Positions 32,077 through 40,643 are shown, counted from the first letter of the stretch. The stretch is 64,000 bases of DNA from Ramlibacter monticola (GCF_016722785.1 NZ_JAEQNE010000001.1:1116001-1180000); one strand, 5' to 3'. Notes: generated from the sequence alone by a model not told the origin. Numbers and translations are program-made.

Positions 32077-32424
32077 ATGAACGCCCTGTCCGCCAGCCTG
32101 CCCGCCCTGCGCCTCCAGTTCGAGCAGTTCGCCAGCAGCTGGTTCGGCCTGTTCGACGATTTCCTCGTCCGGGCCGGCGAGGTGCCGGCGCAGCCCACGC
32201 ACGCGCTGGATCCGCACGAAACGCTCTGGCTCGACACCACGCCCGGACTGTGCGTGGCCTGCCTCGACGGCTGCGTGCTGCTGCAGGTCCAGGGGCGGCC
32301 ACGCGGCGAGGTCATCCTCGTGCGCGGCGAATCCCACTTCTTCGAAGACGAGGCCCGCGTCGCCGTGCAGGCCTTCGTGGCCACGGCGCTTCGCATCGCG
32401 GCGCCGGCACCCGCACCGAACTGA
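32077..32424 (+). CDS. hypothetical protein (115 aa)
   Basis: Starts MNALSASLPALRLQ after a GAGGAAG ribosome site. It has an N-terminal helix (FEQFASSWFGLFDDFLV) and a beta-rich middle (ETLWLDTTPGLCVACLDGCVLLQV) with three Cys. No recognised domain and no signal peptide. Flanking genes are unrelated. Confidence 0.6.
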   Translation: MNALSASLPALRLQFEQFASSWFGLFDDFLVRAGEVPAQPTHALDPHETLWLDTTPGLCVACLDGCVLLQVQGRPRGEVILVRGESHFFEDEARVAVQAFVATALRIAAPAPAPN

Positions 32425-32550
32425 GCGCCGCCCCCGCCCAGCGCCGCGGGACAGCACGCAGGCGCGCTCCGGGTCCTTTCCTACGCCGTGCTGCCGCGCA
32501 CCTTCCTAGATTGGCATCCATCGAACACGAAAAAACAAAGGATGGAAGCC

Positions 32551-32856
32551 ATGCCGCATCCCAAGAACCGCCTCAAGCTCACCGGTGACACGCACCTGCC
32601 CGACATCGGCGACCTGCTGGAACGGGCCGACGCGGACGAACCCGCCGTGCTGGAATTCGATGCCGAGCCGCGCGTGTACGCCGACGGATGGGCGCCTTCC
32701 GGTGCCGAGGCGCTGCCCGCAGAGGAGCAGGCCCTGCCCGAGCCCGTGACGCAGGTCGAACGCGCCGTGGAGAAACGCATGGCGGCGACACCCTGGCTGG
32801 CCGTCGGCGGAGCCCTGGCGTTCGGGTTCCTGGTTGCGAAGATGCTGCGGAGGTAG
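32551..32856 (+). CDS. small protein with C-terminal membrane anchor (101 aa)
   Basis: Starts MPHPKNRLKLTGDTHL. The body is acidic and polar (GDLLERADADEPAVLEFDAEP); the C-terminus is a short amphipathic stretch and one span (TPWLAVGGALAFGFLVAKMLRR) like the tail of ElaB/YqjD/DUF883 ribosome-tethering proteins. The ATG at 32551 has AAGGATGGAAG upstream; an ATG at 32542 is possible. Confidence 0.6.
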   Translation: MPHPKNRLKLTGDTHLPDIGDLLERADADEPAVLEFDAEPRVYADGWAPSGAEALPAEEQALPEPVTQVERAVEKRMAATPWLAVGGALAFGFLVAKMLRR

Positions 32857-33080
32857 GCCAGGCGCGGCCCGACGCAACACTCGCCAATCTGCGACCGGCA
32901 ACCGCTGGGAGCCGTGTTCGGTGAACGTCGCGCCGCTCGGGCCGGACCAGCCCGTGTCGATCGCAAGGGTGCGGCTTCGGTTGGCGCGGTCGCCGACGCT
33001 CGAAGCGCGCTCACTGATGGACGGTGCGCTCGCGCCCGCGCCGCGGAGGACCAGGGCGTGACCGTCCGACTCGGCGACAT
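32857..33080. other. gene-free stretch left of the IS110 element
   Basis: About 220 bases with no convincing gene or hairpin. If the insertion element is removed, a reading frame in this stretch (ending VRLGDIKTP) runs on into the sequence right of the element (FELLRRIRVAPTL), but GC-rich DNA often stays open by chance. Confidence 0.4.
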
Positions 33081-33092
33081 CAAGACACCATT
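33081..33092. repeat. flanking direct repeat of the IS110 element, left copy
   Basis: CAAGACACCATT, identical to 34166-34177. It lies 7 bp beyond the transposase stop codon. Confidence 0.85.
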
Positions 33093-33099
33093 GTGGTTG

Positions 33100-34080
33100 T
33101 CAAGTCGGTGTGGCAAGCGACCTGGCCGGGTCGAACGGCTTTCCGGACTTCAGCACGCCATAGGCGATGGCCAGCAGCTTGTGCATGCACGCCACGACGA
33201 TGACCTTGCCCGGCTTGTTCTGCTCTTTGAGGCGCTGCCAGAATCTGGCGATCACGGGGTTGTATTTGCCCGCGACCATCGCTGGGAAGTAAAGAGCATG
33301 CCGCAGCGCCTCGTGGCCCATGGGATGAGTGCCCCTTTTCTTGTTCAGCGAAGTGCCCGACTGCTGAATCATCGGCGCCAAGCCGGCATGCGCAATGAGC
33401 GCTTTGACGCTCTTGAACCGCTCCGGGCGGCCGATGTACGCCAGCAGCTGCGGAATCGTCTTGTCCCCCAGGCCGGGAATGGTCTCCAGCAGACCGCGGC
33501 GCGACTTCAGATCCGGATCGTCGTTGATCGTCTGGCGGATCTGCGCGCGCACCTCCTCGATGCTTGCGTCTAGCTGCGAGATGATCTCCAGCAGCGAGGA
33601 GCGCACAGCCTCGTGGGCCACCTCCAGACGATTGTCTTCGGCCTGCCGCATCCCCTTCAAGGTCTCCAGCCGGCCCACGAGCGCCTGCAGCTTTCTCACT
33701 GCTGGAGACGGCGCCTGCCAGAGTTCGGGCTGCGTGCGATCGGCATACCGCGCCAGCGCCTTCGCATCGGCGCTGTCGGTCTTGGAGCGAGCCCCTTCAG
33801 ATTCGACAAACCTCTTGACCAACATCGGATTGACCACCGAAACGTCGATGTCCTGCTCATGCAGGAACAGCGCCAGGCTCTCGTGGTACACGCCGGTGGC
33901 TTCCATGCACACGTGAACGTTGGCCTGTCCGCCGGGCACGTTGGACGCTATCCACTCCAGAAGCGCCCGGAAGCCGGCGCCAGTGTTGCTGAACACTTTG
34001 GAGCGATACTTCTTGCCGTCCAGCAGCAACGCAACGTCGAACTTCGCCTTGCTGATGTCCACACCGAGCTTCGATTTCAC
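33100..34080 (-). CDS. IS110-family transposase (DEDD recombinase)
   Basis: A 326-aa transposase. The RuvC-like DEDD domain has Asp8 (GVDISK), Glu60 (CMEATGVYH), Asp102 and Asp105 (KTDSADAKAL). A helical linker is followed by the Tnp_20/IS116 domain (about 190-290: LLETIPGLGDKTIPQLLAYIG, FKSVKALIAHAGLAP, QQSGTSLNKKRG) with the candidate catalytic Ser in QSGTS. All key residues are present, so it is probably functional. Related enzymes use a bridge RNA made from the element's own non-coding end. Confidence 0.95.
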   Translation of the reverse strand: MKSKLGVDISKAKFDVALLLDGKKYRSKVFSNTGAGFRALLEWIASNVPGGQANVHVCMEATGVYHESLALFLHEQDIDVSVVNPMLVKRFVESEGARSKTDSADAKALARYADRTQPELWQAPSPAVRKLQALVGRLETLKGMRQAEDNRLEVAHEAVRSSLLEIISQLDASIEEVRAQIRQTINDDPDLKSRRGLLETIPGLGDKTIPQLLAYIGRPERFKSVKALIAHAGLAPMIQQSGTSLNKKRGTHPMGHEALRHALYFPAMVAGKYNPVIARFWQRLKEQNKPGKVIVVACMHKLLAIAYGVLKSGKPFDPARSLATPT

Positions 34081-34165
34081 CTTACGGGCTTCCTTCTCTA
34101 GCGCGCATATTCGACTGGCACGTCCTGATATGCGAGGTCACCACCGGCCAGTGCCGGCGGTGCCC
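34081..34165 (-). ncRNA. candidate bridge RNA / structured leader of the IS110 element
   Basis: The 85 bases upstream of the transposase ATG fold into two hairpins. One is a 10-bp stem with one mismatch (34139-34148 with 34153-34162, loop CAGT). The other is a 7-bp stem CGCATAT/ATATGCG around a 17-base loop. IS110 elements encode a bridge RNA here, usually about 170-180 nt, so this would be short or would extend into the gene. Confidence 0.4.
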
Positions 34166-34177
34166 CAAGACACCATT
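34166..34177. repeat. flanking direct repeat of the IS110 element, right copy
   Basis: CAAGACACCATT, identical to 33081-33092, directly beside the strong hairpin of the element's upstream end. Confidence 0.85.
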
Positions 34178-34450
34178 CGAGCTACTGCGTCGAATCCGGG
34201 TGGCCCCCACTCTTAATGACAGGCTTTTCGCCGAAGGAGGAGAACGGGGGCATCCGCCCGGGCTCCCTCAGCGCGGCGGGAGCGATGGAAACAATATCAG
34301 GAGGAGGCGCGGGCGCGGCGCCAGATGGGGCACGCTTTTCATCCGCGCCGGGGGACAGTCGCAGAGGCGGACGGTCACGTCCTGGTCCGGGTCGGAGGCA
34401 ACCGGCCAACCGTGGCAGCCATCTTTTGGTCTCCCCGGAATTCGGTGAAG
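34178..34450. other. gene-free stretch right of the IS110 element
   Basis: About 270 bases without a supported gene. Open frames on both strands lack ribosome sites and recognisable domains and may be decayed coding sequence. Confidence 0.4.
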
Positions 34451-34455
34451 AACCA

Positions 34456-34480
34456 AACAAAAGCGGCCTCGCGGCCGCTT
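34456..34480 (-). terminator. Rho-independent terminator of the aminotransferase gene
   Basis: On the minus strand AAGCGGCC pairs with GGCCGCTT around a 4-base loop, followed by TTGTTTGG. It lies 41 bp past the stop of the 34521-35672 gene. Confidence 0.8.
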
Positions 34481-34492
34481 CCCGGATCCCTG

Positions 34493-34516
34493 GTCCCCGC
34501 CTGCGCGGGAACGACG
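34493..34516. repeat. REP-like palindromic element
   Basis: The segment contains TCCCCGCCTGCGCGGGAACG, an imperfect palindrome resembling the dispersed intergenic 'CCCGCCTGCGCGGGAATGAC'-type repeats of Burkholderiales genomes. Only one copy is in this window, so repeat status rests on resemblance. Confidence 0.4.
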
Positions 34517-34520
34517 CGGG

Positions 34521-35672
34521 CTACGCCGCCTTCGCCGGCGCGACCACGCCCAGCCGGTCGAGCGCTTCCTTCAGGTGCCCCACCGTGCGGTCCACGTGGT
34601 GCCACTTCTCGAGGCCGAACAAGCCGATGCGGAAGGTCTTGAACTCGGCCCCCTCGTCGCACTGCAGCGGCACGCCCGCGGCGGTCTGCAGGCCTTCGTC
34701 GAGGAATTTCCGGCCGGACTGGAGGTCCGGGTCGGTCGTGTAGCTCACGACCACGCCCGGCGCCTTGAAGCCCTCGGCGGCCACGCTCGGCAGGCCGCGG
34801 CCCTCGAACAGCGCGCGCACCTTGCGGCCCAGGTCTTCCTGCTCCGCCTTCACGCGGGCGAAGCCATAGGCCTGCGTCTCCTTCATGACCTCGCGCAGGC
34901 GCGTGAGCGCATCCGTCGGCATGGTGGAGTGGTACATGTGGGCGCCGCCCTCGTACGCCTCCATGATCTGCAGCCACTTCTTCAGGTCCATGGAGAAGCT
35001 GCTGCCGCTGGTGTCCTGGATCGCCTGGCGGGCGCGCTCGGACAGCATCACCATCGCGCAGCACGGCGAGCTGCTCCAGCCCTTCTGCGGCGCGGAGATC
35101 AGCACGTCCACGCCCACGGCCTTCATGTCCACCCACATCGCGCCCGAGGCGATGCAATCCAGCACGAACAGGCCACCCACCGCGTGCACGGCGTCGGCCA
35201 CGGCGCGCATGTAGTCGTCGGGCAGGATGATGCCGGCGGCGGTTTCGACATGAGGCGCGAACACCACCGCGGGCTTCTTCTCGCGGATGGCGGCAGTCAC
35301 TTCGGCGATCGGCGCCGGCGCCCACGGGGCGGTGGCGCCGCTGCCCTGCCGGCGCGCCTTCAGCACGGTCTCCGACTTCGGGATGCGCCCCATCTCGAAG
35401 ATCTGCGTCCAGCGGAAGCTGAACCAGCCGTTGCGCAGCACGAGGACGTCCTTGCCGCCGGCGAACTGCCGCGCCACCGATTCCATGCCGAAGGTGCCGC
35501 TGCCCGGCACCAGCGCTACGGAATGGGCGCCGTAGACCTCCTTCAGGATCGCGGAGATGTCCTTCATCACGCCCTGGAAGCTGCGGGACATGTGATTGAG
35601 CGCGCGGTCGGTGTAGACGACCGAGAACTCGAGCAGACCTTCGGGATCGACGTTGGGCAGCAGTCCGGGCAT
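34521..35672 (-). CDS. class V aminotransferase (alanine-glyoxylate/serine-pyruvate type)
   Basis: A 383-aa PLP enzyme of fold type I. The N-terminal part contains ALVPGSGTFGMES (phosphate-binding region, about 53-65). His141-Glu-Thr-Ala and Asp172 (LFVLDCIASG) follow, and the Schiff-base Lys is Lys197 in ISAPQKGWSS. Length and motifs fit alanine-glyoxylate or related aminotransferases. The exact substrate pair cannot be set from sequence. Monocistronic with its own terminator. Confidence 0.88.
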   Translation of the reverse strand: MPGLLPNVDPEGLLEFSVVYTDRALNHMSRSFQGVMKDISAILKEVYGAHSVALVPGSGTFGMESVARQFAGGKDVLVLRNGWFSFRWTQIFEMGRIPKSETVLKARRQGSGATAPWAPAPIAEVTAAIREKKPAVVFAPHVETAAGIILPDDYMRAVADAVHAVGGLFVLDCIASGAMWVDMKAVGVDVLISAPQKGWSSSPCCAMVMLSERARQAIQDTSGSSFSMDLKKWLQIMEAYEGGAHMYHSTMPTDALTRLREVMKETQAYGFARVKAEQEDLGRKVRALFEGRGLPSVAAEGFKAPGVVVSYTTDPDLQSGRKFLDEGLQTAAGVPLQCDEGAEFKTFRIGLFGLEKWHHVDRTVGHLKEALDRLGVVAPAKAA

Positions 35673-35778
35673 GAGGGTTTGTCTCTACTTGGAAGGGAAA
35701 ACGGCCAGCTTAACACCCGCCCCTGCGCCCCCCTCTTGACCGGGGTCACTTTTCGCCGGATCCGGCCGCCATGGCAGG

Positions 35779-36606
35779 ATGGCCTCCATGCGCGCGCCCC
35801 CCGAGCACGAATGCGAAGTCCTGGGCTCCCCCTGGGAGGGCGTGTACGCCACCCGTATCCGCAGCGCCCGCCACTACGGGCGCCATTCGCACGGCACCTT
35901 CGGCTTCGGCGTGGTCGACGCCGGAGCGCACCGTTCCAGCAGCGGGCGCGGCACGGTGGACGCCTTCGCCGGGGACATCGTGACTGCCAATCCGGGCGAA
36001 ATGCACGATGGCCGGCCGCTGGGCGGCCCTTCGCGCACCTGGTGCACGGTGTACGTGGATCCGGGGTTGCTGCAGGCCCTCGACCGGTCCACCGGCGACC
36101 TGGCGATCACGCAGCCGGTGCTGTCGGACCCGCAGCTGGAGACGCAGACGAGGCAGCTCCTGCGGACCCTGCGGGACTGGCGGCGCGGCCACGCCGAGGC
36201 GCTCGCCTGCGAGGAGGCCCTCGTGCAGGCCTGCGGCCTGCTGCTGCGCCACACGACGCATCGCGCGCCGGCCGCCAGCGGCGCGCTGGCCCTGGCGAAG
36301 GTCCGCGAGCGGCTCGCCGCCGACCTGCTCGCGCCGCCCACGCTCGCGGAACTCGCCGGGCTGGCGGGCGTGAGCCGCTTCCAGCTGCTGCGCCGCTTCG
36401 CCGCCCAGGTCGGCTGCACCCCGCATGCCTGGCTGCTCCAGCAGCGCTGCGAGCGGGCCCGCGGCCTGATCCGGCAGGGCAGGTCCCTGGCCGAAACCGC
36501 GGCGGCCTCGGGCTTTGCCGACCAGAGCCACCTCACGCGGCTCTTCTCGCGCCAGTTCGGCTTCACCCCCGGCGCCTGGCAGGACGCGCAGCGCCGCCTG
36601 CAATAA
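35779..36606 (+). CDS. AraC-family transcriptional regulator
   Basis: A 275-aa regulator. The N-terminal cupin-like AraC_binding domain (about 15-100, ARHYGRHSHGTFGFGVVDAG) is followed by a C-terminal double HTH (about 175-272: PPTLAELAGLAGVSRFQLLRRF and SLAETAAASGFADQSHLTRLFSRQFG). The B3/4-domain gene starts 40 bp downstream in the same direction and is a candidate partner, while the regulator is divergent from the aminotransferase gene. An ATG at 35788 is an equally good start. Confidence 0.9.
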   Translation: MASMRAPPEHECEVLGSPWEGVYATRIRSARHYGRHSHGTFGFGVVDAGAHRSSSGRGTVDAFAGDIVTANPGEMHDGRPLGGPSRTWCTVYVDPGLLQALDRSTGDLAITQPVLSDPQLETQTRQLLRTLRDWRRGHAEALACEEALVQACGLLLRHTTHRAPAASGALALAKVRERLAADLLAPPTLAELAGLAGVSRFQLLRRFAAQVGCTPHAWLLQQRCERARGLIRQGRSLAETAAASGFADQSHLTRLFSRQFGFTPGAWQDAQRRLQ

Positions 36607-36646
36607 CGTTCAAGACGCGCCGGTACGCGGCATACACACTGGCTGC

Positions 36647-37342
36647 ATGCACTTCAGCCACCATCCCGCGATCTGGGCTGCCCATCCCGAACTGGTCGCC
36701 GGCGTGCTGTTCGCGCGCGGCATCCGCGCCGACCTCGCCGCCGAAGCGCAGGCCGCGCGTTTCGAAGCGGTCGCGCGCGAGCGCCTGGCGGCGGCGGGCA
36801 GCGAATCGGAGCTGCCCGAAATCCAGGCCTGGCGACGCGTGTTCGCGCGCATGGGCCTGAAGCCGACTCAGTACCGCTGCGCTTCCGAATCGCTGCTGCG
36901 GCGCCTGCGCAAGGAGGGCCAGATGCCGCGCATCCACCCGCTGATCGACCTGTGCAACGCGGTCTCCATGGCCTTCGCGACGCCGGTGGCGGCACTGGAC
37001 GTGGCGCAGATCCGGGACTGGCTGCAGGTGTGCCCGGCCGAAGGCAGCGAGCGCTATCTCGCCTTCGGCGGCGAGCTCGAGCACCCCGAGCCGGGCGAGG
37101 TGAGTTTCGTCGACGCGCAGGGCAACGCCCACGCTCGCCGCTGGACCCATCGGCAAAGCGGGTTGTCAGCGGTGCGCGAGGGCACGCGCGAAGTGCTGGT
37201 CGTCTGCGAGGCCGTGCATGCCACGGCCCGGCAGGACATGCCCGCGCTGCTCGACGCCCTGGCGCAAGCGCTGCGGGAAGCGGGGGCCACGACGGCGGCG
37301 AACCGGATCCTCTCCGCCGCCGACCCTCGCTTCGAGTTCTAG
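36647..37342 (+). CDS. B3/4-domain protein (PheT-like editing domain)
   Basis: A 231-aa stand-alone B3/B4 domain as found in the beta subunit of phenylalanyl-tRNA synthetase. Conserved parts are IQAWRRVFARMGLKPTQYR, SESLLRRLRKEG and HPLIDLCNAVSMAFATPVAALD. In PheT this fold hydrolyses Tyr-tRNA-Phe; free-standing versions may edit tRNAs or act as small-molecule hydrolases. The 3' end overlaps the opposing gene by 4 bp. Confidence 0.85.
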   Translation: MHFSHHPAIWAAHPELVAGVLFARGIRADLAAEAQAARFEAVARERLAAAGSESELPEIQAWRRVFARMGLKPTQYRCASESLLRRLRKEGQMPRIHPLIDLCNAVSMAFATPVAALDVAQIRDWLQVCPAEGSERYLAFGGELEHPEPGEVSFVDAQGNAHARRWTHRQSGLSAVREGTREVLVVCEAVHATARQDMPALLDALAQALREAGATTAANRILSAADPRFEF

Positions 37343-37719
37343 CACTTCAGCTCGCGGAACTTCTTCTTCGAGTACACCAGCGGCATCTCGTCCTGGATCG
37401 TCGCCGCCGGACCCAGCTTCTGCAGCGCGCGCTCCTCCTCGCGCAGGCGCTGGTCCAGCGCGCGGCACTCCTGCCGGTCCTCCGGCGTCAGCGAGGCGCG
37501 CTTGGCGAGCACCGCGCGATCCTGCGGCGGCTCCTTGGCCTTGTCCGTGACGCGGTGCGGCTTCGCGCCGACCTCGCGCCCGCCACCGCCCGGGCAGGGC
37601 AGCTGCGAATACGTGACGGTGCCGCCCACCTTGCAGCGGTACGCCGTCGGCTGCGCGCCGGCGTACACCGCCCCCAGCGCGGCCAGCACGAGCAGCGCGC
37701 CCTTCCCCCAACGACTCAT
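37339..37719 (-). CDS. exported DUF4124-like protein (126 aa)
   Basis: ATG at 37719 preceded by GGGGGAAC. A signal peptide (MSRWGKGALLVLAALGAVYAGAQ) is followed by AYRCKVGGTVTYSQLPCPGG, typical of DUF4124 domains, with two Cys probably disulfide-bonded in the periplasm. A charged coiled-coil-like tail (DRQECRALDQRLREEERALQKLG) ends in FRELKC. Function unknown. Confidence 0.65.
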   Translation of the reverse strand: MSRWGKGALLVLAALGAVYAGAQPTAYRCKVGGTVTYSQLPCPGGGGREVGAKPHRVTDKAKEPPQDRAVLAKRASLTPEDRQECRALDQRLREEERALQKLGPAATIQDEMPLVYSKKKFRELKC

Positions 37720-37828
37720 CCGTTCCCCCATTTGCCCGCAATGCTGTCGCGGGCGGCGGGGAAAAGCAGCTACATCTCGTTTCGACGATGCGCGCAGCCA
37801 ACACCGGGCCGCGCGTTCGTGGCATCCG

Positions 37829-38248
37829 TCACGCGCCGTGCATGCCGCCGCCCACCATCCAGGGCGTGCCGAACTGGTCAACCAGCATGCCGAAGGTCTC
37901 GGCCCAGAAGGTCTTGGTCATCGGCATCGTGACGCTGCCGCCCTGCGCCAGCGCCTCGAAGATGCGCCGCGCCTCGTCGGCGGACTCGTACATGAGGGAC
38001 AGCGCGAAGCCGGCCATCGGCTTCGGGCCCATGGTGGGCGGCACGTCCGAGGCCATCAGCGTGCGGTTGCCCAGCTTCATGCTGCTGTGCATCACCATGT
38101 CCTTGGCGCCGGCCGGGCAGTGTTCCGGGTCGGGGGACTGGCCGTAGGTCATCACGTTTTCCAGCTTGCCGCCGAGGGTGCGTTCGTAGAAGCGCATCGC
38201 CTGCGCGCAGTTGCCGCTGAAGAACAGGTAGCTGTCGAGGACGGGCAT
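37829..38248 (-). CDS. VOC-superfamily protein (PhnB/glyoxalase-like)
   Basis: A 139-aa protein starting MPVLDSYLFFSGNCAQAM after an AGGAGA ribosome site. It matches the PhnB/YjdN type of the vicinal-oxygen-chelate fold (AMRFYERTLGGKLENVMTYG, MHSSMKLGNRTLMASD, FGMLVDQFGTPWMVG). Family members are mostly uncharacterised and many lack metal ligands. Monocistronic. Confidence 0.85.
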   Translation of the reverse strand: MPVLDSYLFFSGNCAQAMRFYERTLGGKLENVMTYGQSPDPEHCPAGAKDMVMHSSMKLGNRTLMASDVPPTMGPKPMAGFALSLMYESADEARRIFEALAQGGSVTMPMTKTFWAETFGMLVDQFGTPWMVGGGMHGA

Positions 38249-38351
38249 GGCATGTCTCTCCTGGGTTGTGTGGGCCACGAAGTCGGCTCCGACCTTATGA
38301 CGATCCGCGGCGGCCGGAATCGACAGGACCTCCGGCGACAGGGGCTTTCCT

Positions 38352-40313
38352 TCAGCCCGGCGGCAGGCTGAAGTGGAAGGTCGCGCCCTGCCCGGGCGCG
38401 GATTGCGCCCACACGCGTCCGCCCTGGCGCGTGATGGCGCGCGCCACGGTCGCCAGCCCGATGCCGGTGCCCGGAAACTCGTCGGCCGCGTGCAGACGCT
38501 GGAAGGTGCCGAACAGCCGCCCCGCATAGGCCATGTCGAAGCCGCAGCCGTTGTCGCGCACGAAGTACTCGCCGCGCGCGGCCGAGCCGCCGACGGCGAT
38601 GTGCGCGTCGGGGGTGCCGCCGGTGAACTTCCAGGCGTTGCCGATCAGGTTCTCCAGCACCGAACGCATCAGGCGCACGTCGCCCATCACCGAGAGCCCC
38701 GGCTCCACCAGCCAGCCCACGGTGCGCTGCGGGTGCTCCGCCTGCAGCCGCTGCAGGATGTCGGTGGCCATGTCGCTCAGGTTCACCGCGGCGCGGATGA
38801 TCTCCACCTGCGACACGTGCGCCAGCGCCAGCAGGCCCTCCATCAGCAGCGCCATCGTGTCGGCGTTCGCCTGGATGCGGTCCAGGTAGTGGTGCGCGCG
38901 GCCTTCCGGCCACTGCGCCAGTTCCTGCTGCAGCAGCCGCGCGTAGGAGGCCACGCGCTGCAGCGGCGACTGCAGGTCGTGCGACACCGAATACGAGAAG
39001 GCCTCCAGCTGCGTGTTGGCGAGCCGCAGCGCCGCGTCATTTGCCATCAGGTCGGTGATGTCGGTGTCGACGCCGACCCAGAACAGGATCGCGCCGCCCG
39101 CGTCGCGCACCGGTACCGCGCGGTAGGTCATGGTGTGGTAGCTGCCGTCGCGGGCCCGGATGCGCCGCGTGCCGGTGTAGGGCGCGCCCGTCGCCATGCT
39201 GCGGATCCAGTTGTGCCGCACCGCGGGCAGATCGTCGGGATGGACCCGCGCCAGCCACCGGTCGCCCTGCCATTGGGGCGGCGCGCCGCCGGCCAGCTCG
39301 TACCAGGCGCGGCTGAGAAAGGTGACGTGGCCCCGCGGATCCACCGTCCAGAACGGCAGCGGGGCCTGCTCCGCCAGGGTGCGGAACAGCGCCTCCTGCC
39401 GCGCGAGCTGCGCGGTGCGCTCGGCGATGCGCTCCTCCAGGCTGGCGTTGAGGCGGCGGATCTCCTCCATCATCAGCATGCGCAGGGTGATGTCCTGCTG
39501 CGCGCCCTCGATGGCCACCACCCGTCCGTCCCCGGAGCGCACCGGCTCCCCCAGCGTGCGGACCCACAACTGGCGCCCGGTTTGCGTGACCAGGGCCACC
39601 TCGACGTCGAAGGGCCGGCCCTCCTCCACGCAGGCCTTGAGCGCGCTGGTGGCGCGCGGCAGCGAGTCGGGCGCGAGCAGCGCGAAGATCTCCTGCAGCG
39701 TGGGCTCGGCATCGGGCGGCAGGTCCAGCACCGTGGCAGCCTCTTCCGAGAGCGCCAGGCGCTGCGTTGCCAGGTCCGCGCGCCAGTGGCCGGTGCGGGT
39801 GAGGCGGCTGGCCATGCGCAGGCGCTCGGCCTGCACGCGCGCCTGCTCCTGCGCGCGCTTCAGATCGTCGATGTCGGTCGCGGTGCCGAGCCAGGATGCG
39901 GCCGGCTGGCCGCCCTCGTCGAGCGGAACGGCGCGCAGCAGCTGCCAGCGGTAGCTGCCGTCGCGCGTGCGCAGCCGGTGCTCGTGCTGGAACTCCTGGC
40001 CCTTGCGTACCATCTCGCGCAGCCTCTCCAGCATCGGTTCGCGGTCCTCGGGGTGCAGCGCCTGCTGCCAGCCTTCCCCGATGGCCTCCCGGCGACGGAT
40101 GCCGGTCACCTCCACCCAGCGGTGGCTCAGGAAGCTCACCTGGCCCCGCCGGTCGGCCATGAACACGATCTGCGGCACGGCGTGCGCCAGCTGGGTGAAT
40201 CGCTCGTCCGCGCGCCCGCGGCTGCGCCAGCGGCGCCACAGCTCCACGGCGAGCACCAGCGCCGCGGCCAACGCCGCAACCAACCCTGACAGCAGCCACG
40301 TGATCGTGGTCAT
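38352..40313 (-). CDS. multi-PAS sensor histidine kinase
   Basis: A 653-aa kinase. One N-terminal helix (MTTITWLLSGLVAALAAALVL) is followed by three PAS/PAC domains (about 40-155, 170-285, 310-430) and a coiled coil. The HisKA domain has the phosphoacceptor His in FSYSVSHDLQSPL (about 445). HATPase_c has the N-box VLENLIGNAWKFT, DNGCGFD and GTGIGLATV. The H-box SHDLQSPL is phytochrome/HWE-free HisKA type. No response regulator is adjacent, so this is an orphan kinase. Confidence 0.93.
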   Translation of the reverse strand: MTTITWLLSGLVAALAAALVLAVELWRRWRSRGRADERFTQLAHAVPQIVFMADRRGQVSFLSHRWVEVTGIRRREAIGEGWQQALHPEDREPMLERLREMVRKGQEFQHEHRLRTRDGSYRWQLLRAVPLDEGGQPAASWLGTATDIDDLKRAQEQARVQAERLRMASRLTRTGHWRADLATQRLALSEEAATVLDLPPDAEPTLQEIFALLAPDSLPRATSALKACVEEGRPFDVEVALVTQTGRQLWVRTLGEPVRSGDGRVVAIEGAQQDITLRMLMMEEIRRLNASLEERIAERTAQLARQEALFRTLAEQAPLPFWTVDPRGHVTFLSRAWYELAGGAPPQWQGDRWLARVHPDDLPAVRHNWIRSMATGAPYTGTRRIRARDGSYHTMTYRAVPVRDAGGAILFWVGVDTDITDLMANDAALRLANTQLEAFSYSVSHDLQSPLQRVASYARLLQQELAQWPEGRAHHYLDRIQANADTMALLMEGLLALAHVSQVEIIRAAVNLSDMATDILQRLQAEHPQRTVGWLVEPGLSVMGDVRLMRSVLENLIGNAWKFTGGTPDAHIAVGGSAARGEYFVRDNGCGFDMAYAGRLFGTFQRLHAADEFPGTGIGLATVARAITRQGGRVWAQSAPGQGATFHFSLPPG

Positions 40314-40424
40314 GCCGGCATTGTCGAGACGCCACGGCCGTCCCGCAAGAACACGCGCTGTCCTCCGACACGGGCGGGCCCGAACCGGCCCGGAAACTGG
40401 TCATCGCATAGCAAAGGGGAGCCC

Positions 40425-40643
40425 ATGTCGCAACACGCGATGATCCGCGGAGAAGTCTGCTTCCGCGCCGGCGACGGCGTGCTGGTGCCCGTGCCGGACG
40501 GCGACGTCGACATCGACGTGGCGGACGACAGCGTGACCTTGCACTGGCAGGACGGCGAGGGCAACGCCGGCACCGCCGCCATCACGCGCGACGAATACGA
40601 ACGCTACGTGCGCGAGGGCAAGATCCGCACGGGCGGCCGCTAG
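40425..40643 (+). CDS. small acidic protein (72 aa), unknown
   Basis: Starts MSQHAMIRGEVCFRAGDG. It is strongly acidic and beta-rich (VPDGDVDIDVADDSVTLHWQDGEG) with a helical end (TRDEYERYVREGKI). No domain recognised. It lies 7 bp upstream of the CbiM-like gene and is probably co-transcribed. Confidence 0.6.
   Translation: MSQHAMIRGEVCFRAGDGVLVPVPDGDVDIDVADDSVTLHWQDGEGNAGTAAITRDEYERYVREGKIRTGGR

Larger units (their letters stand above)
33081..34177 (-). mobile_element. IS110-family insertion sequence, about 1.1 kb
   Basis: One intact DEDD transposase gene with short flanks, bounded by the 12-bp direct repeat CAAGACACCATT at 33081-33092 and 34166-34177. There are no terminal inverted repeats, as expected for IS110. 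The repeat length exceeds the usual short core duplication, so exact ends are approximate. The element lies in an intergenic stretch. Confidence 0.8.

Noticed and set aside
34186-34200. tRNA-like T-loop sequence GTCGAATCC right of the IS110 element
   Set aside because: No matching T-stem, anticodon arm or acceptor stem can be folded around it.
34182-34460. Minus-strand 92-codon frame between the IS110 element and the aminotransferase terminator
   Set aside because: No ribosome site, no domain, and position beyond a terminator. Possibly decayed coding sequence but not supportable as a gene.
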